From: an uncultured Lachnospiraceae bacterium
Lineage (GTDB): Bacteria; Bacillota; Clostridia; Lachnospirales; Lachnospiraceae
NCBI GenBank assembly: GCA_900319245.1
Contig: ONNQ01000001.1
Coordinates: forward strand, 99,594-163,593
Length of the DNA: 64,000 nt
Direction: 5' to 3'
A model generated the notes under the pieces. That model had not been told where the DNA came from. It did not search any database and saw only the letters and a program-made list of their open reading frames with translations. Below, piece after piece: positions 1-7,357 of this stretch. The position numbers were made by a program, and so were the translations under genes. How positions within the stretch are numbered: the first letter of the stretch is position 1; each line of letters begins with the position of its first letter.

Positions 1-7
1 TTCAGCA

Positions 8-55
8 TAACGGATTACCCGTTCATTCAAGATGGACGGGTAATCCGTTATTTTT
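8..55 (+). terminator. rho-independent terminator of an upstream gene outside the window
   Basis: A perfect 15-bp stem (8-22 pairs with 36-50) with a 13-nt loop is followed by a T run at 51-55. It marks the 3' end of a gene lying left of the window. Confidence 0.8.
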
Positions 56-299
56 GTGCCTGTAATCGGATCTGAGGAACCAGGAACCATATCAGCTCAA
101 AAATGCTTGCACTATTTTCTTATAAAAAAAGAAATATTCTATATCTCTGCTAAGAGCAGAAAACAAGGAGAAGAAAAACGAGGAAACACATGATGGGTAC
201 CAGAGATGGTGCCGGAACAGACTGCCTGCACAGTATGGCGGCAAGCGGTCGCGGACAAATCTGAGTTGTCTGCTGAAAAGTGACCATACTCATAAAGTG

Positions 300-840
300 T
301 GTTTAGAATAGAAATCCGTGGCCCGAAGATGATGGGCCGGATACCACAACAAGCTCCGGATGACTTTCTTCATTCGGCTGGACGGCCGCAGTATAAGGGG
401 CAAGCGTATTGATCCGACGACACTAGGATCCTAAATAATCCGATCTGGGGAGCTGGCCGCGCACACCGGACCCGGTGCAAAAGCGGGCTGCATGAAGGAT
501 CGGGGAGACCGTAGATCTGACCAGGCTACGGCTCCGGACAGCGGCAACCAAGTGCCGCTGTCGAAGGGTGGGAAAGCCGCCTAAATGGTTATGCGTGATA
601 GCGCATAACCAGTTTAGGCAGGATAAACCGGTATTTTTCTTGAAAAACAGAGAGAACCGGGGCTCAGAAAATAACCACTATAAACGGTCAACAAGACTAT
701 CAGGGCGAGTGAAGGCATATGCCGGAAGCGAAGCCCAGCGCGTGCCTTAGAGCACTACATGCCCGAAAGGGCGACCTCGGCGCGATAGTCCGAAGCGTGG
801 ACATGCCCAGTCCGTAATAACAGGGTGGAGAGGCATCTTA
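300..840 (+). ncRNA. long structured RNA with a group I intron-like core
   Basis: About 800 bases ahead of the recombinase at 876 carry no convincing gene but are dense in helices. These include a 9-bp stem at 537-545/554-562, a long hairpin at 579-619, a hairpin at 628-660, and GCCC-GAAA-GGGC at 761-772. The order of pairings fits a group I core: a P4-like pairing 575-578/661-664, a P7-like pairing GACTAT (695-700) with ATAGTC (785-790), a P8-like GAAA-capped hairpin between them, and a P9-like hairpin 799-802/810-813 right after. Splice sites, P1 and P3 could not be assigned, so both ends are approximate. It could instead be another class of large structured RNA. The family assignment is inference; the pairings are seen directly. 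Confidence 0.42.
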
Positions 841-875
841 ACAACAATAGGAATTAATAATGTGAGGGAAAGAAC

Positions 876-1862
876 ATGGGAAGGAAATCAAACAGCCTGC
901 AGCACGAGCTGATCAAGCGTATGCTGCCACAGATTGAAAACAATCTGACGGGAACAGCTTACAAAAAACACATCAAAAAATTTGCCTCCTGGGCGCGAAA
1001 AAACGGGTATCGGAAGCCAGAGGATATTACGAAGGAGGTTGTTCAAGAGTATGAAGAGTATCTTGAGAACAAGCCGAAGAAATATGCTGCGGCGACCATA
1101 CACACATATCTTGCCCCTGTCTGTGCGGCTGCGGGCGTGCACATGGAAGAGATCAAGAAGCCGAGAAGAACGGCAGGAAACATCTCGCGTGGGCGTGATT
1201 ATGACGCGACGGGAAAGAAGGTTGCAAAAAATAAGCAGGGAAAACGGCAGGAATGCGACCAGAAATTCGCGCGCCTGATGACGCTGCAGAAGGCGATTGG
1301 CGTCAGGCGCGCGGAACTGGGAAAACTCGTAGGAGCAGATTTGGTTCGTCGTGGAAATGGATGGTTCGTCCGCATCCGGCGCGGCAAAGGCGGAAAGGAG
1401 CAGCTGCAGTTCATTTTGCCGAAGGACGTTCCCGCCGTGAAGGCGGTTTTTGAAGGCATCGCAGCTGATCAGAAGGTCTTCAGCCGCGAAGAAATGGCAA
1501 ACAAGATCAATCTGCACGCCATGAGGGCCGAACACGGGAAGGACTGCTATCACCATTATGCCAGTTATATTGAAAATTACCCTGAAGTCGTGGAGAAACT
1601 TCGTTCTGAGCTGCTCCGCAGATGGGACAAAGGGCATGCACAGCTGAAAAGCAGCAATCCCAAAGCATGGGAGAGCCAGAGGAAGAAGTTTATCGGCGAC
1701 ATGGACGACAGGCCGTATCTTCTGCGCGGAGAGAACCTCCGGAAGGCAGAAGCCCTTGGGCTTCCTACGGAATATAATCGGCTCGCCCTTATGTGCGTGA
1801 GTGTTTTTCATCTGTCGCACTGGCGCCTTGATGTTACCGTGGTAAACTATATGATCCAGTAA
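876..1862 (+). CDS. tyrosine recombinase (integrase)-like protein
   Basis: 328 residues. An N-terminal SAM-like/core-binding region (about 1-110) is followed by a catalytic domain. The likely active-site set is Arg in GVRRAELGKL (near residue 145), Lys in RRGKGGKEQ, His and Arg in LHAMRAEHG, and a C-terminal box HLSHWRLDVTVVNYM holding the second His and the nucleophilic Tyr. The spacing between the HxxR box and the Tyr box is unusually long, about 100 residues rich in Lys, Arg and Glu. This resembles a group of integrase-like proteins on mobile elements of gut Clostridia. The start at 876 has GAGGGA upstream. It follows a long structured RNA and precedes a toxin-antitoxin pair, which fits a mobile context. 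Whether it is active as a recombinase is not shown. Confidence 0.72.
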   Translation: MGRKSNSLQHELIKRMLPQIENNLTGTAYKKHIKKFASWARKNGYRKPEDITKEVVQEYEEYLENKPKKYAAATIHTYLAPVCAAAGVHMEEIKKPRRTAGNISRGRDYDATGKKVAKNKQGKRQECDQKFARLMTLQKAIGVRRAELGKLVGADLVRRGNGWFVRIRRGKGGKEQLQFILPKDVPAVKAVFEGIAADQKVFSREEMANKINLHAMRAEHGKDCYHHYASYIENYPEVVEKLRSELLRRWDKGHAQLKSSNPKAWESQRKKFIGDMDDRPYLLRGENLRKAEALGLPTEYNRLALMCVSVFHLSHWRLDVTVVNYMIQ

Positions 1863-1986
1863 AGTGATAATAAAAGGGCCATCAATCAATTGCGCCGCAG
1901 GAATACACCAGCGGCGCGAGAGATGAGATGATGCGCTCACAATGCATTCGTTGCCGGATTTGAGTAATCATACACATGATTTTGTG

Positions 1987-2091
1987 TTGTGTGAGCATTT
2001 ACTTTAATATGTGCTTGATTTTCCTTAATGGCATGCTATTATTAAAGTAAATATTCACACAATATGGTGTTTGTGTGAATAAATACTTTAA
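1987..2091. promoter_or_regulatory. three-copy operator of the abiE toxin-antitoxin operon
   Basis: A roughly 21-bp element, TTGTGTGAATATTTACTTTAA in the minus-strand copy, occurs three times: 1987-2009 (plus), 2040-2062 (minus) and 2071-2091 (plus). The copies differ by two bases each. The last two form an inverted repeat with an 8-bp spacer. Copy 2 overlaps the candidate -10 and copy 3 runs into the Shine-Dalgarno of the antitoxin. AbiEi-type antitoxins are known to repress their own operon through inverted repeats, so autoregulation is the likely role. Confidence 0.75.
2015..2042 (+). promoter_or_regulatory. candidate sigma-A promoter for abiEi-abiEii
   Basis: TTGATT (2015-2020), a 16-bp spacer, then TATTAT (2037-2042). 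The -10 lies inside the second operator copy, so a bound antitoxin would occlude it. Confidence 0.5.
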
Positions 2092-2103
2092 GGAGGTGTT
2101 TCC

Positions 2104-2646
2104 ATGTTATTGACTTATCAGGAATGCCTGGACAGATATGGCAGCGATTATCAATTGAAAAAAGAGATCAGAAACGGAAACCTCTTTATGAAGGAAAAGG
2201 GGATTTATTCTACTGCGCGCAATACGTCCGAAATTGATATTATCATGAGAAAATACCCGAAAGCGGTATGCACAGGTAAAAGCGCATTCTTTTATCATTC
2301 CCTGACGGACGTAATACCCGATCATTACTATCTGGCTACCAGAAGATCGGATACCAGGATTAAAGATCCTCGTGTCGTCCAGTCGTTTCTGAAGGATGAT
2401 TTATATGAAGCCGGCATTATGGAATTGGAATATAATAATTCAAACATCCGCATTTATGACCGAGAGCGCATGCTGATCGAGCTTATGCGGTTCAGGTCAA
2501 AAATGCCGATGGATTATTATAAAGAGATTATTCAGAACTACCGCAGGCTGTCTTTTGACTTGGATTTCGGCCTGGTCGAGGATTACGCTGCCTTATTCAA
2601 AAACGGCGCAACACTTATGAATATGATACAGATGGAGGTGCTGTAA
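2104..2646 (+). CDS. AbiEi-like antitoxin, type IV toxin-antitoxin system
   Basis: 180 residues. It is the antitoxin and autorepressor partner of the nucleotidyltransferase toxin that follows. The N-terminal half looks like the helix-turn-helix/AbiEi region. It contains a stretch resembling other AbiEi proteins: an ordered mention of a Lys-Gly-Ile-Tyr segment, a small-residue Ser-Ala-Phe-Tyr-His-Ser-Leu box near residue 65, and a C-terminal Arg-Glu-Arg-Met-Leu-Ile-Glu-Leu box near residue 120. The stop overlaps the toxin start by one base (TAATG), the usual coupling in these pairs. AAGGAGG lies upstream at about 2090-2096, so the start is secure. The operator repeats just upstream support a DNA-binding role. 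The name rests on the partner and layout as much as on its own sequence. Confidence 0.75.
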   Translation: MLLTYQECLDRYGSDYQLKKEIRNGNLFMKEKGIYSTARNTSEIDIIMRKYPKAVCTGKSAFFYHSLTDVIPDHYYLATRRSDTRIKDPRVVQSFLKDDLYEAGIMELEYNNSNIRIYDRERMLIELMRFRSKMPMDYYKEIIQNYRRLSFDLDFGLVEDYAALFKNGATLMNMIQMEVL

Positions 2647-3449
2647 TGAACTTATATGAAGAGGTCGAAAAGATCAAAGCAGCTGGCTACAGCGAACAGA
2701 ACGCTCAGTCGAAGCTCGGGCAGGATATCGTTCTGAAAGCCATAGCAGATAGTGGAATGGCACGAAATGCTACGATAAAAGGTGGTGTTGTCATGCGGAG
2801 TATATCCGGGAATGCCCGCCGCGCCACGCAGGATCTCGATCTGGATTTTATCAAATACTCCATCTCTGATGATTCTATCCGCAGATTTGTCGATAAACTT
2901 GACTGCATCGATGGACTGACGATTAAACTCGATGGTAAGATCATGGAACTCAATCACCAGGATTACAAGGGGAAGCGCATTCACATCTTAGTTGCAGACA
3001 CGGAAGGAACCGTCATTTCCCTTAAAATGGATCTTGGAGTACATAAGGATCTTTCCATAGAGCAGGACGAATATGCTTTTGATGTTGGGTTTCAGGAGGA
3101 TGCCGTAAGCCTTCTTATAAACTCACCGGCGCAGATGATCACCGAAAAGCTTAAATCCATGGTGAGATTCGGAAGCCGCAACACCAGGTATAAAGATGTA
3201 TTCGATATATGTTACTTGAGCGAACGCGTCAATATGGATCAGCTGAGGGAATGTATTAAGAAGTATATCTTTGAGGACGAAACTCTTAGAAACGTGTCTG
3301 ACATGAAAGCTGTCATAAGAAGAATCGAGCGGATGTTTACGAATCCTGCTTATCTGAGTGGATTGCGTTCATCCGGCAAGAACTGGCTTGATATTTCTGA
3401 TGAAGAGGCGATTGAAAAGGATCTTGCCTTCATAAGAAGTATTCGGTGA
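2646..3449 (+). CDS. AbiEii/AbiGii-family nucleotidyltransferase toxin
   Basis: 267 residues, the usual size of the family. The nucleotidyltransferase core is visible: KGGVVMRSI near residue 46, then RRATQDLDLDF near residues 58-68, which supplies the paired catalytic Asp residues. Later come EKLKSMVRFGSR near residue 168 and YKDVFDICYL near residue 182, typical of AbiEii proteins. The toxin is thought to modify tRNA or another nucleotide target and cause bacteriostasis during phage attack. It is translationally coupled to the antitoxin. A perfect 18-bp inverted repeat and a second hairpin follow it. Confidence 0.87.
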   Translation: MNLYEEVEKIKAAGYSEQNAQSKLGQDIVLKAIADSGMARNATIKGGVVMRSISGNARRATQDLDLDFIKYSISDDSIRRFVDKLDCIDGLTIKLDGKIMELNHQDYKGKRIHILVADTEGTVISLKMDLGVHKDLSIEQDEYAFDVGFQEDAVSLLINSPAQMITEKLKSMVRFGSRNTRYKDVFDICYLSERVNMDQLRECIKKYIFEDETLRNVSDMKAVIRRIERMFTNPAYLSGLRSSGKNWLDISDEEAIEKDLAFIRSIR

Positions 3450-3469
3450 CAACCTGCCTTATCACAGAA

Positions 3470-3516
3470 ACAATATATCTTGGCAATTTTTAGGAATTAT
3501 TGCCAAGATATATTGT
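3470..3516. repeat. perfect 18-bp inverted repeat after the toxin gene
   Basis: Arms 3470-3487 and 3499-3516 are exact reverse complements with an 11-nt centre. There is no T run on either side, so it is not a standard intrinsic terminator. It may be a protein-binding site or an mRNA-stabilising hairpin. Confidence 0.6.
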
Positions 3517-3547
3517 ACTAAGTAAAACTATATCCGTTCAATAAAAC

Positions 3548-3580
3548 CGCGCCGCAGGTATTTCCTGCGGCGCGTTGTGC
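3548..3580 (+). terminator. GC-rich hairpin, probable terminator
   Basis: 11-bp stem CGCGCCGCAGG (3548-3558) with 3564-3574 and a 5-nt loop, followed by a weakly T-rich stretch. It probably ends the abiE transcript. The rest of 3581-3870 shows no gene I can support. Confidence 0.5.
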
Positions 3581-3875
3581 TTTCACGCTGTCCTAGGCAA
3601 CGTCAATTCCACAACACATCCATCGTGCTGCAGCCTATTCTCAACTTTCTTTTTGTATCTTAACTCAATTCATGTTTTTATCCCCAAATGCTGTAATTTC
3701 TTCCAAATCGCCCTCAAATCACCCCATTTCATGCCCGCTTTTCCCGTTTGGTCACGCGAAGTGCCGAAAAATGCAGGTTTTCCGAGAGATTCTTATATAT
3801 CCCTTTTGAAACGAAAAGAAGGAGCTTTTTTACAGCTCCGCCTCAGAGCATTTTTGCTCAAGAAAGGGATAGAAT

Positions 3876-4355
3876 ATGAGAGCGAAAAGAGAGCAGGAAC
3901 AGAAGGGTAGTTATCGCTACTATGACACAATCCACAGGGAGTATATCGACGTTCCGGACGAACTGCGCCCAATCCTGGCGCAGATGGACAGACACACGAG
4001 GTATCTCGAAACAGTGCAGTTTTGTCACAACCATGTGTACGTGATTTCGCAGCTCGACTATTGTGAGGAGCAGTATTTCTCATATTCGGATGACGGGTTT
4101 GAAGCGGTCCTGGACAACATGTGCGCGTCCAAATACTGGACGGAGATTGCAAGTATTCTTTCGGATGAAGAAATGATGCTCTTGTTGGAAATCTTCGTCA
4201 TGGGCTATGACTTCGCGCAGGTTTCTATGCTTAATAGTGCTTCGTATTCCGCGGTCGCGAGTAAGAAGCACCGGCTCCTTGTAAAACTTAGAAAGTTCTT
4301 TGAGGGGTGCGCCGGTAATGATGCGGATTCTGTTTATACGCATTACTTTGACTGA
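3876..4355 (+). CDS. sigma-70 region 4-like / helix-turn-helix mobile-element protein
   Basis: 159 residues. The N-terminal half has many Tyr, Asp and Glu. The C-terminal third (about residues 95-145) reads like a sigma region 4 module: an acidic helix SDEEMMLLLEIFVMGYDF, a turn, then a basic recognition helix ending KKHRLLVKLRKFF. Small proteins of this kind are common on integrative elements of Clostridia. The start has GAAAGGG upstream. It stands alone on the plus strand with its own terminator at 4504. It could be a transcription factor for the element, but there is no direct evidence of the target. Confidence 0.5.
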   Translation: MRAKREQEQKGSYRYYDTIHREYIDVPDELRPILAQMDRHTRYLETVQFCHNHVYVISQLDYCEEQYFSYSDDGFEAVLDNMCASKYWTEIASILSDEEMMLLLEIFVMGYDFAQVSMLNSASYSAVASKKHRLLVKLRKFFEGCAGNDADSVYTHYFD

Positions 4356-4503
4356 TTAATTGGGACTGAACACCGCATATTGTCATAAAAAGCCTGTGGT
4401 CATTTATGCAATGTGCTGAACATTCACTATTTTGGCCTCTATGCGACAAAATAGCGGGCGGCCGTTAGGTAATTATATAGAGGCACATAATCCAAGACGG
4501 GTG

Positions 4504-4535
4504 AAGGCGTCGGCAGTAATTGCCGGCGCCTTTTA
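4504..4535 (+). terminator. rho-independent terminator
   Basis: Stem AAGGCGTCGGCA (4504-4515) with 4521-4532, one G-T pair, a 5-nt loop and a short T run (4531-4534). It ends the sigma-like gene and faces the repressor gene at 4614. Confidence 0.7.
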
Positions 4536-4613
4536 TGGTTTGGAATTAATGATTGGAATGGGGGAGCGGAATCGGTTCTGTGGTGTAGGATCCTTTTTCT
4601 TAACTTGCGCTCT

Positions 4614-5216
4614 TTATTCGGTAAGATTCAGCTTTGCTCTTAATTCATTGATTAAGTCGTCAAGCATTTTTAATTGCAGCAGATCGGCGTCATTATCCGT
4701 CGGCAAATCAGGAAGAGACCATTTGAAAGAATTGTATTTCAGTAAAGCGTCCTCTGCTTCTTTGGTATTATGTGCCCGGTCAAGCCCCTCTTTGTATATT
4801 TTGAGTGCCTCATACCAAACCTTTAAGTACTTGACCAGTGATTGAGACTTCTCTGATTTGAATTGGAAGGAATAAATGCCGTCTGCTTCAGTCAAAGTGA
4901 GATCATACAGCTTTTCCAGCTCGAACATTGCATAAATAGCTCCCAAATAGCTTGTTGCTACCGGATCTATGAGTGCGAGGGGCTGAACTTCCAGTGCGGA
5001 TGCGATCGCTTTGATCATATCCGTCTTGGGCTTTCGATACCCGGTCTCATATTGCCGGACTCTGTCGGCGGAGAGCCCGACCTTCTCCCCCAGTTCGAGC
5101 TGGGTAAGCCCCCTTGCAAGCCGGATCTCTCGAATCCGGGCTCCAATCCTGTTTGCAGCTGTTGCATCGATAAAATCGACCGGATCTTGATTAATTGGGT
5201 TATTATTCATGGACAT
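4614..5216 (-). CDS. XRE-family repressor with C-terminal domain
   Basis: 200 residues. A classic XRE helix-turn-helix lies at about residues 25-80: IGARIREIRLARGLTQLELG, then GLSADRVRQYETGYRKP, ending in ALEVQPLALIDP. The remaining 120 residues form an acidic, helical domain of unknown role. It points away from the xis-int pair, and the shared 190-bp region holds the xis promoter and a short direct repeat. That is the usual layout of an element's lysogeny-type repressor. The start at 5216 has GGTGGT upstream; a start two codons later is possible. Confidence 0.8.
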   Translation of the reverse strand: MSMNNNPINQDPVDFIDATAANRIGARIREIRLARGLTQLELGEKVGLSADRVRQYETGYRKPKTDMIKAIASALEVQPLALIDPVATSYLGAIYAMFELEKLYDLTLTEADGIYSFQFKSEKSQSLVKYLKVWYEALKIYKEGLDRAHNTKEAEDALLKYNSFKWSLPDLPTDNDADLLQLKMLDDLINELRAKLNLTE

Positions 5217-5294
5217 ATTACACCACCTGAATCGAATGAAAATGGAACAACTCTATTCTATCACAAATGTTATGAACAAGCGCAAATTGTAGAC

Positions 5295-5313
5295 GAAATA
5301 ACATGAAATAACA
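5295..5313. repeat. direct repeat, candidate operator between repressor and xis
   Basis: GAAATAACA occurs at 5295-5303 and again at 5305-5313, one helical turn apart, upstream of the xis promoter and between the divergent genes. It is a plausible binding site for the XRE protein, but this is inference from position. Confidence 0.4.
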
Positions 5314-5334
5314 CAGATGGTAACGAGAAGGCGC

Positions 5335-5363
5335 TTGACTAGAACAATAATGCACTATATAAT
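5335..5363 (+). promoter_or_regulatory. strong promoter for xis-int
   Basis: TTGACT (5335-5340), a 17-bp spacer and a perfect TATAAT (5358-5363), 44 bp ahead of the excisionase start. Confidence 0.75.
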
Positions 5364-5407
5364 AAGCGTAACGTATCAGATATGAAAAATAACAAGGAGG
5401 TTACATA

Positions 5408-5617
5408 ATGGACAAGAATTTAGCAGAATACGGCGATATATTACGTCCGGAGGATGTACAGAAAATCCTACATGTGGGGCGCAATACGGTGTACAGGTAT
5501 CTGGCAGAAGGCACGATCAAATCGATTCGCATTGGTAATCAATACAGAGTACCCAAGCTGTACTTGATTGATTTTATCTATCCCGGTTCCGCGGCGGGAA
5601 AGGAGATGATCGTATAA
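5408..5617 (+). CDS. xis: excisionase / helix-turn-helix domain protein
   Basis: 69 residues. A MerR-like winged helix of the excisionase type is visible: LRPEDVQKILHVGRNTVYRY, then a wing with IKSIRIGNQYRVPKLYLIDF. AAGGAGG lies 8 bases before the start. The next gene, the integrase, begins one base after the stop codon. Size, fold and position make it the directionality factor for excision of the element. Confidence 0.82.
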   Translation: MDKNLAEYGDILRPEDVQKILHVGRNTVYRYLAEGTIKSIRIGNQYRVPKLYLIDFIYPGSAAGKEMIV

Positions 5618-5618
5618 T

Positions 5619-6845
5619 ATGGGACGAAAAAAACTAGAAAAGGTTGAAGAGGGAAAAAAGAAGGACGGACGCAGGGATACGGGCGTGCAGGCAAAAAAAG
5701 GATGGTTGTATATTCTTTTGCCACAAAGAAAAGTGGAAGAGGGGCAAAAAATATCATCGAAAAGATGGGTTGCAACTGGGCTGGCGGACACAAACCAAAA
5801 CTTAAAAACGGCTAAAGACATGCGTAAGTCGCTCATGTCTTCAAAAAACAAAGGCCTTACCGACGATCCCAATGTCATGCTTGTGATGTATGTGGACCTC
5901 TACTTAGCAAGGAAAAAGAGAACGGTCGCTGATACGACTTATGCAGGTTACTTATACCGGAGCGTCAAAATTAAAGAATTCTTTAGAAAGCTTAAGCTGA
6001 AGGAAATAACGCAAGCGGATATAGAACAGTTCCTGGATTATCTGTTTTCAGCGGACAATTGCCAGATGAGGACTGTTAAGGATATCAAAGTACTGTTCAA
6101 CGGTATAATGGAGCAGGCTGTTAAAGACGGTCTGATCGCTGACAACCCGGTTAAAGATGCTATGATCAACAAATCATTGGCGCAGCGTAATGCAAAAGTA
6201 AAGGATGATGATGACTTCTTCAGCTACCGGGAAGCACAGTTATTCTTAAAAAAAGTCGAATCACATAAGCTATATGAACTGTTTTTTGTCACTCTGTTTT
6301 TTGGCTTGAGGCGGGAGGAAGTGTTGGGACTTCGCTGGTCCAGCATAGATATTAAGGCGAAAACACTGCGTGTAAATCATACGGTTACGGTAGGGACCAG
6401 AGTCAATCGCTTGAATTCCACTAAAACAGAAACCAGCACCAGGACGTACCCGCTTACAGACGACCAGGTCAAAATGTTCGAGCATCTCAGAGCAGAGGAA
6501 ATTAAAAACCGTGAACTGTTTGGGGAAGCATATAAAGATAACGATTATATTTTTAAGAACGAGGACGGAAGCCTCCACTATCCGGACTATCCGTCCAAAC
6601 AGCTCAAAAAAGTGATCAAAAAAACCCCGGATCTTCCGCAGCATATCAAATTTCATGGACTTCGCACGTCCTGTGTTTCCATTCTTGTTCACGAAGGCTT
6701 TGATGTAAAAGGGATCCAGAAATGGGTGGGGCACAAGGATATTAATACAACGCTGAAGATCTACGCCAAGGTCAAAGAAAAGGAAGCAAAAGAGGAGATC
6801 CTTCATGGAATGACGAGTATTATCAGTCCGAAATCTTATGATTAA
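5619..6845 (+). CDS. int: tyrosine recombinase integrase of a tRNA-Pro element
   Basis: 408 residues. There is an N-terminal arm-binding region (about 25-80), a SAM-like core-binding domain (about 85-180) and a catalytic domain. Catalytic residues are Arg in FGLRREEVLGLRW (near 228), His and Arg in FHGLRTSCVSIL (near 350), His in WVGHKDINTTLKIYAKV and the Tyr in the same box (near 385). It follows xis directly. It ends 190 bp from the 3' end of tRNA-Pro, the usual attachment target for such integrases. The protein looks intact and complete. Confidence 0.9.
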   Translation: MGRKKLEKVEEGKKKDGRRDTGVQAKKGWLYILLPQRKVEEGQKISSKRWVATGLADTNQNLKTAKDMRKSLMSSKNKGLTDDPNVMLVMYVDLYLARKKRTVADTTYAGYLYRSVKIKEFFRKLKLKEITQADIEQFLDYLFSADNCQMRTVKDIKVLFNGIMEQAVKDGLIADNPVKDAMINKSLAQRNAKVKDDDDFFSYREAQLFLKKVESHKLYELFFVTLFFGLRREEVLGLRWSSIDIKAKTLRVNHTVTVGTRVNRLNSTKTETSTRTYPLTDDQVKMFEHLRAEEIKNRELFGEAYKDNDYIFKNEDGSLHYPDYPSKQLKKVIKKTPDLPQHIKFHGLRTSCVSILVHEGFDVKGIQKWVGHKDINTTLKIYAKVKEKEAKEEILHGMTSIISPKSYD

Positions 6846-6980
6846 TTATCTCGCAACTATTATAAATCACAGAGAGTCCGTCGTTTATTATGGGGTTAAA
6901 TGGGAAAAAGGTTGAACAGAGGTTGAACACGGCACCAAAACAGAGCCAAAAGGGACTTTCAGGACTGCCTTTGCAGGGAC

Positions 6981-7021
6981 AAAAAAACACCGGAAATGCC
7001 TTTAAATAAAGCATTTCCGGT
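6981..7021 (-). terminator. rho-independent terminator of tRNA-Pro
   Basis: Read on the minus strand: an 11-bp stem (7011-7021 with 6989-6999) followed by seven T (complement of 6981-6987). It lies 15 bp past the tRNA 3' end. Confidence 0.8.
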
Positions 7022-7036
7022 TGCCCCTGGGGGGAG

Positions 7037-7110
7037 TCGAGGCGACGGGATTCGAACCCACGACCTCTGCGTCCCGAACGCAGCGCTCTACCAAACTGAG
7101 CCACGCCTCG
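7037..7110 (-). tRNA. tRNA-Pro (anticodon CGG)
   Basis: On the minus strand the acceptor CGAGGCG (7104-7110) pairs with CGCCTCG (7038-7044), with discriminator A at 7037. The anticodon arm is CTGCG-TTCGGGA-CGCAG, giving CGG. A GTTCGAAT T loop is present. CCA is not encoded. It is a probable attachment site for the integrase at 5619-6845, whose gene sits next to the tRNA 3' end. Confidence 0.95.
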
Positions 7111-7125
7111 AAATAAGCAAAAATT

Positions 7126-7154
7126 ATAATACTCGATATAGACGCTAAAGTCAA
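7126..7154 (-). promoter_or_regulatory. promoter of tRNA-Pro
   Basis: On the minus strand: TTGACT (7149-7154), a 17-bp spacer, TATTAT (7126-7131), 16 bp from the tRNA 5' end. Confidence 0.75.
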
Positions 7155-7357
7155 GTGCTTATTTGCGGTTTCTACGATCTTTCTACGACATTTCTGCAAC
7201 CAGCACCGAAAATTGCCTGCCGCCCGGCGCTTTGTACTATAATGGACTAGTACAGACAATTCGTTTGGGGCTGGCAGGCTTTTGCCGTTCCAACCTGATC
7301 GGACAAATCTGATAGTACAAACCTAAAAGTACAAACCTGAAAGGACATAAAAACCAT

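Noticed and set aside
568-750. 60-codon open frame inside the structured RNA
   Set aside because: No ribosome-binding site, and it crosses several strong hairpins that better explain the sequence.
888-1940. 350-codon frame opposite the recombinase gene
   Set aside because: Mirror of a real gene on the plus strand. The plus-strand product has recognisable catalytic boxes; this one has none.
3575-3910. 111-codon open frame between the toxin gene and the sigma-like gene
   Set aside because: No ribosome-binding site, low-complexity product, overlaps the start of the better-supported gene at 3876.
4432-4845. 137-codon frame on the plus strand
   Set aside because: Overlaps the XRE repressor gene on the other strand and includes a terminator; no recognisable domain.
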